From assembly GCF_004323735.1 (NCBI RefSeq), contig NZ_CP036455.1, forward strand, positions 2,289,101 to 2,353,100: 64,000 nucleotides of DNA, in the 5' to 3' direction. The notes under the pieces were generated by a model. It saw only the letters and a program-made list of their open reading frames with translations, did no database searches and was not told the DNA's origin. Positions 29,436 to 38,351 of the stretch are shown one piece after another. This DNA comes from Streptomonospora litoralis (GTDB taxonomy: Bacteria > Actinomycetota > Actinomycetes > Streptosporangiales > Streptosporangiaceae). A program made the position numbers and the translations under genes. Each line of letters starts with the position of its first letter. Position 1 is the stretch's first letter.

Positions 29436-30233
29436 GTGACTGACCACTGGCGAGCGGTGCAATGCGACGACCAGCAGCCCCTTGCGGAGATCCCCGATCC
29501 GCGCGTGGTGCACATCAGCGAACGCTTCGGCCGCTCCGCCGCGCCGCCGGCCGCCGGTCTCGCCGGCTCCGCCCAGGACGGCGGCGCCCACGACGCCCGA
29601 TCCCCGCACGCGGGTGTGCCCGCCCAGATCGGCGGCCCCGTCATGGAGGCCCGGCGCGGATTCCTGCGCCGGACCGTGGGCTATCTGGCCGCCGACGCGA
29701 GGGTCCGCCAGTTCGTCGACCTCGGGTCCCGGCTGCCCGCGGGCGACGGCATCGGCCGGGCGGCGCGCGAGTACGCTCCCGGGTCGCGGGTGGTCTACGT
29801 CGACGCCGAGTCCACCGCGGCGCTGCACGGCGGCCGCGCGGCGGCCGAGGACACCGCCGTTTCCGTGGTCGCCGTGGCGCACATGGATCCGCACGCGTTG
29901 ATCGACCGGCTCATCGGGCGCGGAGTGATCGACTTCGCCGATCCGGTGGGGGTGCTCGTCACCGACACCACCGCGCTGCGCCGCGACGGCGTCCTCGTGC
30001 ACGACCTCGTCCGGGCGCTGCATATGCGGATGGGACCCGGCGGCCACGTCGCCATCGCCCAGCCCGCCTCCGACTCGCGCGACCCGCACTGCCGGGAGTT
30101 CGCCGCGTCGGTCTTCGAGCCCTTCACCCTGGTCGAGCCGGGACTCACCGACATGGCCTGGTGGCCCTACCCGGACGAGGAGGTCAGCGGCGAACCGACC
30201 GGAATCCTGGCCGGACTGGGCCGCCGCGGCTGA
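29436..30233 (+). CDS. Degenerate SAM-dependent methyltransferase-like protein (PF04672 type)
   Basis: 265 residues. RRGFLRRTVGYLAADARVRQFVDLGSRLPAG and SRVVYVDAESTAAL clearly align with the actinobacterial methyltransferase family PF04672. But the usual YDYLLGGKDN segment near the N-terminus is missing, and the glycine-rich DIGTGLPT loop is DLGSRLPA. The N-terminal ~65 residues are polar and low in complexity. It may have lost catalysis or may bind a different ligand. Start GTG at 29436 is uncertain. The DinB-like gene follows on the same strand 170 bases later. Confidence 0.75.
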   Translation: MTDHWRAVQCDDQQPLAEIPDPRVVHISERFGRSAAPPAAGLAGSAQDGGAHDARSPHAGVPAQIGGPVMEARRGFLRRTVGYLAADARVRQFVDLGSRLPAGDGIGRAAREYAPGSRVVYVDAESTAALHGGRAAAEDTAVSVVAVAHMDPHALIDRLIGRGVIDFADPVGVLVTDTTALRRDGVLVHDLVRALHMRMGPGGHVAIAQPASDSRDPHCREFAASVFEPFTLVEPGLTDMAWWPYPDEEVSGEPTGILAGLGRRG

Positions 30234-30402
30234 GCGTGCCCGCCGGCGGTCGGCCGAAGGCGGGCGGGTACCCCCGGCGTCCGAGAGACCGGCGCGAAGG
30301 CATATGTACTCGGCAGGGCGGCCCGAACGGCTCAGCCGGGTACAGCGGCGGGATGGGCGGCTGACGCGCGGACGGCACGAACGGCATAGCAGGGGAGTGG
30401 CC

Positions 30403-30960
30403 ATGACGGCGCCGGTGTGGGGCGCGGAGATCCTCGACCAACTGGAGTTCCACTGGACCACCTGCGTTTGGCCCCGGCTGCAGGGGCTGGACGACGACGA
30501 GTACTTCTGGGAGCCGGTCGAAGGCTGCTGGTCGGTCCGTCCCCGCCCGGACGGATCGTTCAGCATCGACTACGCCGCCCCCGCCCCCGATCCGCCGCCG
30601 GTGACCACCATCGCCTGGCGGCTGAGCCACATCCTCGTGGCCGTGCTGGAGATGCGCCTCGACCACCACTTCGGCGACGGCACGCTGACGCCGGAGGACG
30701 CCGTGTGGCCGGGCGGCGCCGCCGAGGCCCTCGACCGGCTCGACCGCGCCTTCCGCCGCTGGTGCGCCGAGCTCCGCAAGCTCGACGACGCCGCCTTCGC
30801 GGCGCCCGTGGGCGCCGCCGAGCCCCCGCAGTGGTCGGCGTTCCCGTTCGTGACACTGGCGCTGCACGTCAACCGCGAGATCATCCACCACCACGCCGAG
30901 GTCGCCCTGCTGCGCGACCTCTACCGCTCCCACCCGGCCCACCGCGGCGACGCCGTCTGA
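30403..30960 (+). CDS. DinB-fold protein
   Basis: 185 residues. WRLSHILVAVLEMRLDHHFG and the C-terminal NREIIHHHAEVALLRDLYRSH carry histidines in the places where DinB/YfiT-like four-helix proteins bind a metal. Related proteins include thiol-dependent S-transferases, for example using mycothiol, so that role is possible. The ATG at 30403 has AGGGGAG five bases ahead. The frame is open 33 codons further 5' without a ribosome-binding site. Confidence 0.82.
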   Translation: MTAPVWGAEILDQLEFHWTTCVWPRLQGLDDDEYFWEPVEGCWSVRPRPDGSFSIDYAAPAPDPPPVTTIAWRLSHILVAVLEMRLDHHFGDGTLTPEDAVWPGGAAEALDRLDRAFRRWCAELRKLDDAAFAAPVGAAEPPQWSAFPFVTLALHVNREIIHHHAEVALLRDLYRSHPAHRGDAV

Positions 30961-31135
30961 GGACGCACCGGCGCCGTCCGGGTCCGGGCGAGCGCCGCGG
31001 GGCGAGAGGGCGCGGGAACGCCGCCGCGGCGGGCGCACCCGCTGCGGGGGAGGCCGATTTCACGCGTGAGCACGGCGGAGCGGGGTAGCCGTCCGCCAGC
31101 CCGATCCCCCGCCGACGCGACCACGGGTGGAGACG

Positions 31136-32365
31136 ATGGCGAACACAGCGGACGACGCCTCCAGCACCGCCGAACAGTACGCGCCGACCACGCGACTGGC
31201 CCAAGCCGCCGCGGCGCTGCGCCGCGCCCGCAGATACGCGGGACCGGAGCGCGCCACCCTGCTCATGGTGGCCAAGAGCGCTCTGGCCGCGACCATCGCC
31301 TGGGCCGTCGCCGCGCCCCTCCTCCAGTTCCAGGCGCCCGCCTTCGCGCCGTTCGCGGCCATTCTGATCATCCAGGCGACCGTGCATCAGTCGGTGGTGC
31401 GCTCGCTGCGCTTCGTCGGGGCGGCTGTGCTGGGCGTCTCACTCCAGGGGATGCTCGGCTTCTTCTTCGCGCCCAGCCTCTACACATTCGCCGCGGTCGC
31501 CGTGATCGCCCTGCTCCTAGGCAGGTGGCGGCGGCTGGAGCAGCAGGGCAGCCTGGTGACGACCTCGGCGTTCTTCGCCTATTCCGCCTTCATCACAGCC
31601 GAGGAGACCGTAGATCGCGTGGCGGTGCTGGGCCAACTCATCGGGCTGGTGCTGCTGGGCTGTGCGATCGGGTTGCTCGTCAACGTCGTGCTGCTGCCGC
31701 CGATGCGCTACCGCGGCGCCCAGTACGGACTGACCAACGTCGCCCGCTCACTGCACGACCTGCTGGGTGACGTCGCCCAGTCGATGCGGGAGCGGACGCT
31801 CGGCAGCGAGGAGGGCGACGACTGGGCCTACCGCGCCCAAGGCATCGAGTCGCTCGGTCACCAGGCCCAGGACGCCGTGACCAGCGCCCGCGAAAGCATG
31901 CGGTGGAACCCGCGGCGGATGCTCGTCCGGTACCGGCCCTCGCTGGCCGGCTACACCCAGCTCATCGGCGAGGTCTCCAGGACGGGCGGACGGCTGCGGT
32001 CGGTCACCGACATCCTGCGGCGCGTCTCCGACACCTCCGATCCCGCGCAGACGGCCTTCCTGCAGCGCTACGGCGAGTTCCTCGACCGCATCCGGACCGG
32101 AGTGGGCATGCTCGCCGACGTCGAGCCCGGCCGGCTCACCGAGGCCGAGCAGGAGTTCACGGAGAACATCTCGCAGGCGCGGCAGATCCACGACGATATG
32201 ACGCAGATGGAGAACCCGGACGGCTCGGACGGCAGCGGCCACGGCAACCTCGGCGACGCCCGCGTCTACGGCGGTCTGCTGCTGGAGGCCGAGCGGATGC
32301 TGCTGGAGATGGAGTCGGCGGGCACCACCCTGCGGCAGTCGCCGGGGTGGACGACCGCGGAGTGA
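31136..32365 (+). CDS. Aromatic-acid-exporter-like (FUSC family) membrane protein
   Basis: 409 residues. Residues about 45-195 form five or six membrane spans (LLMVAKSALAATIAWAVAAPL, PFAAILIIQATVHQSVVRSL, AAVLGVSLQGMLGFFF, GLVLLGCAIGLLVNVVLLPP), the half-size transmembrane unit of FUSC/ArAE proteins; the rest is a helical cytoplasmic part. Family members export aromatic acids or are uncharacterised. A GTG nine bases upstream is an alternative start. It stands just before the tnpB insertion. Confidence 0.85.
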   Translation: MANTADDASSTAEQYAPTTRLAQAAAALRRARRYAGPERATLLMVAKSALAATIAWAVAAPLLQFQAPAFAPFAAILIIQATVHQSVVRSLRFVGAAVLGVSLQGMLGFFFAPSLYTFAAVAVIALLLGRWRRLEQQGSLVTTSAFFAYSAFITAEETVDRVAVLGQLIGLVLLGCAIGLLVNVVLLPPMRYRGAQYGLTNVARSLHDLLGDVAQSMRERTLGSEEGDDWAYRAQGIESLGHQAQDAVTSARESMRWNPRRMLVRYRPSLAGYTQLIGEVSRTGGRLRSVTDILRRVSDTSDPAQTAFLQRYGEFLDRIRTGVGMLADVEPGRLTEAEQEFTENISQARQIHDDMTQMENPDGSDGSGHGNLGDARVYGGLLLEAERMLLEMESAGTTLRQSPGWTTAE

Positions 32366-32499
32366 GGGCGGCGCGGCGGGGCCGACGCCCGCCGCCGGAC
32401 CGAAAACGTTCCCCTTCGGCGACGACGAGCACGAGCGCACACCGCTCGAACCGCAGTCGCCAGGCGCTCGAACGGGTTCAGCCGATTTTAGCGAGGAGC

Positions 32500-32519
32500 C
32501 CCGGCTCTTCAGAGCCGGG
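32500..32519 (+). repeat. Hairpin at the left side of the IS605-type element
   Basis: CCCGGCTCT, loop TC, AGAGCCGGG: a perfect nine-pair stem about 100 bases before tnpB. Subterminal hairpins of this sort are what TnpA-type transposases recognise at IS200/IS605 ends, so it probably marks the left end. The precise boundary cannot be fixed. Confidence 0.5.
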
Positions 32520-32620
32520 AGGAATCGCTTCTCATCACGGCCCTGCCCCGAATACGAGCACGCCTGCGGATATCGGCGTTCGGCCCCCATCGGGGCGGCG
32601 GTGATCGTAGGATCGCCGCT

Positions 32621-33775
32621 GTGAAGCTCGTCGTGCAGGTCAAACTCGTGCCCGATGCCGCACAGGCGTCCGCGCTGTCAGCGACCCTGCGCACTCTCAA
32701 CGAGGCCGCCAACCGGGTCTCGGCGGTGGCCTTCGACCTCGGTGTGCCGCGCACGAGCTGCGCAAGCACACCTACGCCGACCTGCGCTCCCAAGGTCTGG
32801 GCGCCCAGGCGGCCCAGCACACCATCAAGAAGGTCCGCGACGCCTACACGACGCTGGCGGCCGATATCCGGGCCGGCCACCTCGGCACACCCGGTTCGAA
32901 GCGCCGCCGCAACGCCGAGTCCGCGCCGATCTCCTTCCGGCCCCAGGCCGCCCCACCCCTTCGACGACCGGTGTCTGAGCTGGCAGTACGATCAACAGAG
33001 GGTCTCCATTTGGACCACCGCAGGCCGGTTGAAGAACGTGGGTTTCGCCTGCGCACCGGAGGCCCTCAAGACGCTGATCGAGCACCGGCAGGGCGAATCC
33101 GATCTGGTCGAACGCGACGGCGTGTTCTACCTGATGGCCACCTGCGAGGTGCCCGAAGCCGAACAGTATGAACCGGACGGGTTCATCGGTGTGGATCTGG
33201 GCATCGCCAACATCGCGACCACCTCCACCGGCTACCGGGCGGCCGGGCGGGGCTTGAACCGCCACCGCAAGCGCCAGGCCGCCCTGCGGACCAAACTCCA
33301 GGCCAAAAAGACGACATCGGCGAAACGCCGGCTCAAGAAACGCAACCGCCGCGAGCGGCGCGACGTTGCGAACACCAACCACGTCATCGCCAAGCAGATC
33401 GTGACCGAGGCTGAACGCACCTCATCCGGTATCGCCCTGGAAGACCTGACGGGCATCCGGCAGAGGGTACGGCTTTGCCGGCCCCAACGGGTCGCGATCC
33501 ATTCCTGGGCCTTCGCCCGGCTCGCCGCCTTCATCACCTACAAGGCCAAGCGGGCCGGGGTCCCGCTGGTCTCGGTGGATCCGGCCTACACCAGCCGGGA
33601 ATGCGCCGAATGCCGGTACATCGACACGAGGAACCGGGTCGATCAGGCCCGGTTCGTGTGCCGGTCGTGCGGGGTCGTTGCCCACGCCGACCGCAACGCT
33701 TCCCGCGCCATCGCCCGCCGGGGCGAGGCTGCGTGGAATGCGGGGCGTGAGTCGCGCGTCCCTGCCGCCCCGTAA
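32621..33775 (+). pseudogene. tnpB: IS200/IS605 family TnpB, with two compensating frameshifts
   Basis: A 384-codon open frame. TnpB is an RNA-guided nuclease of IS605-type elements. The RuvC-like triad is present: Asp192 (FIGVDLGIANIA), Glu274 (IALEDLTGI) and Asp357 (AHADRNASRA), with zinc-finger cysteines in ECAEC and CRSC. But residues about 42-112 are out of frame. The -1 frame there reads AHELRKHTYADLRSQGLG and continues to SAPISFRPQAA, a normal TnpB N-terminal region. A one-base loss near 32745 and a one-base gain near 32955 explain this. The frame is open but the N-terminal part is scrambled, so activity is doubtful. No tnpA is present. The DNA could also contain two sequencing errors. 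Confidence 0.8.
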
Positions 33776-33833
33776 GGGGTGTCTGGACGGAGGAGCCCAC
33801 CCGGCAGCCGGTCGGGCGGCTACCTCCAAGCCC

Positions 33834-33863
33834 GCCTATCAGGGCCTATCAGGGCCTATCAGG
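33834..33863 (+). repeat. 10-bp tandem repeat, three units, at the tnpB right side
   Basis: GCCTATCAGG repeated exactly three times, followed by GCC. It lies between the tnpB stop and the stop codon of the convergent Uma2 gene, within the zone where the element's right end and guide-RNA scaffold would be expected. Slippage or target-site copying could have made it. Confidence 0.85.
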
Positions 33864-33869
33864 GCCGGG

Positions 33870-34502
33870 TCAAGTTGACTCCTCCTCCGGGATTCCACTG
33901 CCGTCGATGTGGTCCGCCCAGTCGTCGGTGTCCGCCTGCAGCCAGTACGGCACGAGGCTGAAGGGGAACGGCGCGTCCGTTTTGAACACGTCGCGGCCGA
34001 CGGCACGGGAGGCGTCCCGGTACTGGCCGTCCTCCAGCCGCAGTTCGATGATGCCCGCTTCTTCGGCCACCTCGCCGGGATTGACGATCCAGTAGGACTC
34101 GATCCCGAACTTGGCGTACTCGAACCGCTTGATGTGGTGGTCGTGGAACACGCTCGACTTCGAGACGATCTCGACGGCCAGCAGCGGCGGGCGGGTCAGG
34201 TAGGGCTCCTCGCGTGCGCTGCGGTGGATCACCGAGAGGTCCGGAATCCGGTGGTGTGTCCGGTCCGCGTTGAAGTTGATGCCTGCCCCACTCGCCCTGA
34301 TGAAGCCCTTCGGGGACTGGCGAAACAGAGCGATACTCAGCCGCTCGTTGATGTCGGCATGCAGCAGTGACGGCGCCGGTGACACGTCAAGCCGCCCGTC
34401 GACCAGCTCGTAGCGCTTGCCGTCGTCCGGCGTGTGCTCCAAGTCCTCGACCGTCAGTGGGCGCGGATGCGGATCCGTCTCGCCGATGCTCATGAGTACC
34501 AT
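33870..34502 (-). CDS. Uma2 family (PD-(D/E)XK) endonuclease-like protein
   Basis: 210 residues, full length. TPDDGKRYELVDGRLDVSPAP, HRIPDLSVIH and LLAVEIVSKSS provide the conserved Glu, Asp and Glu-x-Val positions, and YAKFGIESYWIVNPG the following helix. Uma2 proteins are abundant in actinobacteria and cyanobacteria; their role is unclear, although a nuclease fold is certain. The ATG at 34502 has GGAGG close upstream. It is convergent with the tnpB element, whose right side abuts its stop codon. Confidence 0.88.
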   Translation of the reverse strand: MVLMSIGETDPHPRPLTVEDLEHTPDDGKRYELVDGRLDVSPAPSLLHADINERLSIALFRQSPKGFIRASGAGINFNADRTHHRIPDLSVIHRSAREEPYLTRPPLLAVEIVSKSSVFHDHHIKRFEYAKFGIESYWIVNPGEVAEEAGIIELRLEDGQYRDASRAVGRDVFKTDAPFPFSLVPYWLQADTDDWADHIDGSGIPEEEST

Positions 34503-34626
34503 GATGCCTCCTTGCGTTCATGGGTACCAGTATTCGAAATCCGTGTTCGGTTGCGGGTGGGTACGCTGCGATTTCTCAGCGCCGGTTTCCGGCATGTCAC
34601 CCGCAAGCCGCAAAACGCCCTGTGAT

Positions 34627-36963
34627 CTACACCACCTGCAGCGGGTCCATGCGGATCTGCGCGAGGTGCTCGTCCTTGCGGGCGCTGCGCGCCGACGCGG
34701 CGGCCTTCAGCGAGGCGGCCAGGGCGAGGGTGTCGGCGCGCGGCACCCGCAGCAGGGCGCGCTCGGCGGAGTCGTCGCCGTCGCCGCCCGCACCGCCGAC
34801 GGGCACCGGCCCCAGCAGTTCGGCGGAGGCGGGCAGTTCCACCTGGTCCAGCAGTTCGCGCACGTGCGCCGGATCGCCGGTGACCGAGGCCATCGCGACC
34901 GCGGGCGGAAAGCCCAGCTCCCGCCGCTCGGCGAGCTCCCGCTCGGCAAAGCCGCCCGGATCCCAGCGCACCAGCGCCTGGGTGGCGGACACCTGCGCGT
35001 CGGCGACCACGACCACGCGGCCGCCTTCTGCCGCCGGGCGGACCAGGGCGGCGGCGTTGCACCATCGCCGCAGCGCCTCCTCGGCCGCGCGCAGGTCGGC
35101 GCGGCCGAGCAGCGCCCAGCCGTCGAGCAGCACGGCGGCCGCGTAGCCGCCCTCGGCCGCGGGCTCGGCGCCGGGGGTGGCCACCACCAGTGCGGGGCGC
35201 TCGCCGACTCCGGTCAGCACCTCGTCGCGCCCGGAGGTGCGCACGGTCAGCGAAGGGAACGCACGGCCCATCTCCTCGGCCGTGCGGCGCGCGCCCACCA
35301 CCGCGGCGCGCATCCGGGCGGCCCCGCACGAGGGGCAGCGCCACTCCCCGGCGATCCGCCCGCACCAGCGGCAGTAGGGCATGGCGTGCGCGCCGCGCAC
35401 AGCCAGTGGTCCCTGGCAGGAGCCGCAGCGCGCCGGTGCCCGGCACGACGCGCATGCCAGCGAGGCGAGGTAGCCGCGGCGGGGCACCTGGACGAGCACC
35501 GGACCGCTCTGGGCGGCCTCGCGTGCGACGCGCAGCGCGAGACTGGGGATGCGGGCGGTGCGGGCGGCCTCGTCGCGCGCCAGTTCGCTGTCGTCGCCCG
35601 AGGGCTGCACCCGGGGGGCGCGCTCGCGCACGGTCGCGCGGTCGGCCGCCAGCGGGTGGGCCCAGCCGGACTCCACGAGCTGCGCGCCTTCGCTGGTGCG
35701 GGTGAAGCCGCCGATCAGCGCCGCCGCCTGCGCCCGGTGCGCGCGCATGGACAGGACCGTGCGCGCGTGCGGGTAGGGCGCGTGCGGGTCGGCGTGCACG
35801 TCGTCGCCGTCGTCCCACAGCACCACCAGGCCCAGCTTGCGCACCGGGGCGAAGGCGGCGGCGCGGGTGCCCACGACGACGCGGACGCGGCCGCGCAGCA
35901 CCGCCAGCCACCGGCGGTAGCGCTCGGCGGGACCCAGGTCCGCCGTCAGCGCGACGTGGCGGCCCGCACCCAGCCGGCTGGCCAAGGCGGCGTCCACGGC
36001 TTCGACGTCGCGGCCGTCGGGCACGACCGCGACCGCGCCCTGGCCTGCGGAGAGCGCCGTGGCGGCGGCGACGGCGATCGCGTCGGCCCAGTCGGGACCG
36101 GGCAGGGCGTTCCACACGGCCCGCGGCGCCGCCCCCGACCGCAGCGCGGCGAGGAAGGAGCGCCCGGCCGGATAGCGCGACCAGGGACCGGGGTCGGGCG
36201 CGGAGGAGGAGACCCCGCTCGGCGCGGCGTCCGCGGGCGAAACCGCGGCCGGTGCGGAATCGGGGCCGCCGCCCGTGCTCGGCGGGTCGCCGTGCGGAGT
36301 CTCCGGAGGCTGCTCGCCGGCCGCCGCCTCCGCCGCCGAGCCATCGGCTCCGGTGCCGTCCGCGCCCGAGTCGGCGCCGGGCCTGTCGGGGTCCGCACCG
36401 GGTGCCGCGGCTCCCGCCGGCCCGCCGCCCTCCTTCTCGACGCGGGCGTGGCGCGGCGGCACCGCCAACCGCAGCACGTCGCTGAACGTGCCCGCGTAGC
36501 GGTCGGCGACGGCGCGGGCCAGTGCGCTGATCTCGGGGGTGAGAACCGGCTCGGACGAGACGACCTGGTGCAGGTAGGCCAGTTCGCCCTGGAAGTCGGA
36601 CTCGGTGCGGCGTTCGATCACGAAGCCGGCGAGGAGCCGGCCGTGGAAGCGCACCCGCACCCGGCAGCCGGGCACCGCCGCCGCATCCATGCTTTCGGGG
36701 ACCAGGTAGTCGAAGAGGCGGTCCAGGTGGGGGAGGGGAGTGTCGACGGCGACGCGCGCGACGGGATCGCGCTCGGCGGGGCGCTTGGGTTCGGGACGCT
36801 TGGTGCCCTTCGCTTTCCCCGCCCCCTTGGCGGCCGCCTTGCCGGCGCCTGCGGATTCCGCGTCCCTCCCGGTCGAGCCGTCTGCCCGCCGCTGCCCCGC
36901 GGCGGGCCGCGGCACGTCGAACAGGATTCCCTCGTCGGGGTCGGGCTGCGGAGTCATCGACAT
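34627..36963 (-). CDS. priA: PriA primosome protein, actinobacterial form
   Basis: 778 residues. The N-terminal DNA-binding domain (PLPHLDRLFDYLVPE, GCRVRVRFHGRLLAGFV) and the zinc-binding cysteines in LACASCRAPARCGSCQG and YCRWCGRIAGEWRCPSCG identify PriA, which reloads the replicative helicase at stalled forks. The helicase Walker A Lys motif is absent (ALSAGQGAVAVVPDG) and the DEEH box reads WDDGDD, as is typical for actinobacterial PriA, so it probably acts without unwinding. A ~65-residue Pro/Ser/Ala-rich insert lies near residues 185-255. It is divergent from fmt with a 137-base gap. GGTACACC just before the ATG may be part of the promoter. Confidence 0.95.
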   Translation of the reverse strand: MSMTPQPDPDEGILFDVPRPAAGQRRADGSTGRDAESAGAGKAAAKGAGKAKGTKRPEPKRPAERDPVARVAVDTPLPHLDRLFDYLVPESMDAAAVPGCRVRVRFHGRLLAGFVIERRTESDFQGELAYLHQVVSSEPVLTPEISALARAVADRYAGTFSDVLRLAVPPRHARVEKEGGGPAGAAAPGADPDRPGADSGADGTGADGSAAEAAAGEQPPETPHGDPPSTGGGPDSAPAAVSPADAAPSGVSSSAPDPGPWSRYPAGRSFLAALRSGAAPRAVWNALPGPDWADAIAVAAATALSAGQGAVAVVPDGRDVEAVDAALASRLGAGRHVALTADLGPAERYRRWLAVLRGRVRVVVGTRAAAFAPVRKLGLVVLWDDGDDVHADPHAPYPHARTVLSMRAHRAQAAALIGGFTRTSEGAQLVESGWAHPLAADRATVRERAPRVQPSGDDSELARDEAARTARIPSLALRVAREAAQSGPVLVQVPRRGYLASLACASCRAPARCGSCQGPLAVRGAHAMPYCRWCGRIAGEWRCPSCGAARMRAAVVGARRTAEEMGRAFPSLTVRTSGRDEVLTGVGERPALVVATPGAEPAAEGGYAAAVLLDGWALLGRADLRAAEEALRRWCNAAALVRPAAEGGRVVVVADAQVSATQALVRWDPGGFAERELAERRELGFPPAVAMASVTGDPAHVRELLDQVELPASAELLGPVPVGGAGGDGDDSAERALLRVPRADTLALAASLKAAASARSARKDEHLAQIRMDPLQVV

Positions 36964-37100
36964 CTGGTGTACCAGAGCCCGCCGACACCCCCGCAGCGCT
37001 GCGCCGACGCCGACGCGGTCGGCGACGGGCGCCCGGGAGCGCGGGCGGGCTGGTAGACAAGTGCCAGGCGGAACACGATCGGTGAGGAAGAACGGTCCGA

Positions 37101-38033
37101 ATGAAACTGGTCTTCGCGGGAACCCCTGAGGCGGCGGTGCCTTCGCTCAGGACGCTGCTGGGGTCGAGCCACGAGGTGGCCGCGGTGGCGACCCGGCCCG
37201 ATGCCCGCGCCGGGCGCGGGCGGCACCTCTCGCCCAGCCCGGTCGCCCAGGTGGCCGAGGAGGCGGGCATCGAGGTGCTCAAGCCGGAGAAGGCGAGCGA
37301 TCCCGGGTTCCTGGACCGGTTGCGGGAGATCGCCCCGGACTGCTGCCCGGTGGTGGCCTACGGTGCGCTCCTGCGCCAGGAGGCACTCGACGTCCCGCGG
37401 CACGGCTGGGTGAATCTGCACTTCTCGCTGCTGCCGCACTGGCGCGGCGCCGCCCCGGTGCAGCACGCGGTGCTGCACGGTGACGACCTCACGGGGGCGT
37501 CGACCTTCCGCATCGAACCCGACCTCGACTCCGGGCCGGTGTTCGGCACGCTGGTCGAACCCATCGGCCCCGCGGACACCAGCGGCGACCTGCTCGCGCG
37601 GCTCGCCGAGTCGGGCGCGGGTCTGCTGCTGCGCACCCTGGACGGCATCGAGTCGGGGGAGCTGGAGGCGCGGGCGCAGAGCGAGGAGGAGGTCTCCTTC
37701 GCGCCGAAGATCACCTCCGCCGACGCCGAGGTCGAGTTCACCGCCCCGGCCATGCGCGTCGACCGCCTGATCCGCGCCTGCACCCCGGCCCCCGGCCCGT
37801 GGACCACCTTCCGCGGCGAACGCCTGAAGCTCGGCCCCGTCCGCCCGGTCACCGACGCCGACGCCGTCCCGCCGGGGCGCCTGGTGGTCGCCAAGGACCG
37901 CGTGTTCGCCGGCACGGCCACCCACCCGGTCGAGCTGGGCGAGGTCCAGCCCCAGGGCAAGCGCCGCATGCCCGCCGTGGACTGGGCGCGCGGCGTCCGC
38001 CCCGGCGACTCCGACGTCCTCGGCGCGACCTGA
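37101..38033 (+). CDS. fmt: Methionyl-tRNA formyltransferase
   Basis: 310 residues. Formylates initiator Met-tRNA using 10-formyl-THF. [19 protein letters not shown] starts the catalytic domain; [20 protein letters not shown] holds the Asn-His-Asp active site region and SLLP signature; the C-terminal OB-like domain ([23 protein letters not shown]) binds tRNA. GAGGAAG precedes the ATG. fmt-rsmB-rpe follow in one direction, as in other actinobacteria. Confidence 0.97.
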   Translation: MKLVFAGTPEAAVPSLRTLLGSSHEVAAVATRPDARAGRGRHLSPSPVAQVAEEAGIEVLKPEKASDPGFLDRLREIAPDCCPVVAYGALLRQEALDVPRHGWVNLHFSLLPHWRGAAPVQHAVLHGDDLTGASTFRIEPDLDSGPVFGTLVEPIGPADTSGDLLARLAESGAGLLLRTLDGIESGELEARAQSEEEVSFAPKITSADAEVEFTAPAMRVDRLIRACTPAPGPWTTFRGERLKLGPVRPVTDADAVPPGRLVVAKDRVFAGTATHPVELGEVQPQGKRRMPAVDWARGVRPGDSDVLGAT

Positions 38034-38351
38034 GCCCCTACGGGGGTGCCGGCGCCCGCTGCCCGCGGGCACGCGCCTCCACGGCCGTGCGGACGCTCCC
38101 CGGAGCCGCCGGGACGACGGGCGCCACCCGTCCGGATCGAGGCGCCGCAAGCACCGGCCCCTGCGCGGTGATCGCCCGTAGCCGCGACCCCGCTCCGCCG
38201 ACCCCACCGGGTACGCAGAGTGAGTATCCTCGTAATCCCGGTTCGACGCGATTCCCCGTGCCCGCGCGCCCGTACGAGGCCGAGCGCGGGGCGGTCGGCG
38301 CGTCCGGTTGCGAGTGCAGATCCCCCGGTGAGGCTGAAGGCAGAGTTCCCT

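Noticed and set aside
34490-37282. A 930-codon minus-strand frame over priA
   Set aside because: Arg/Ala/Gly-rich translation in another frame; the priA frame has every family motif.
38235-38265. tRNA T-arm-like GGTTCGA string
   Set aside because: No matching acceptor, D or anticodon arms around it; no tRNA seen anywhere in the window.
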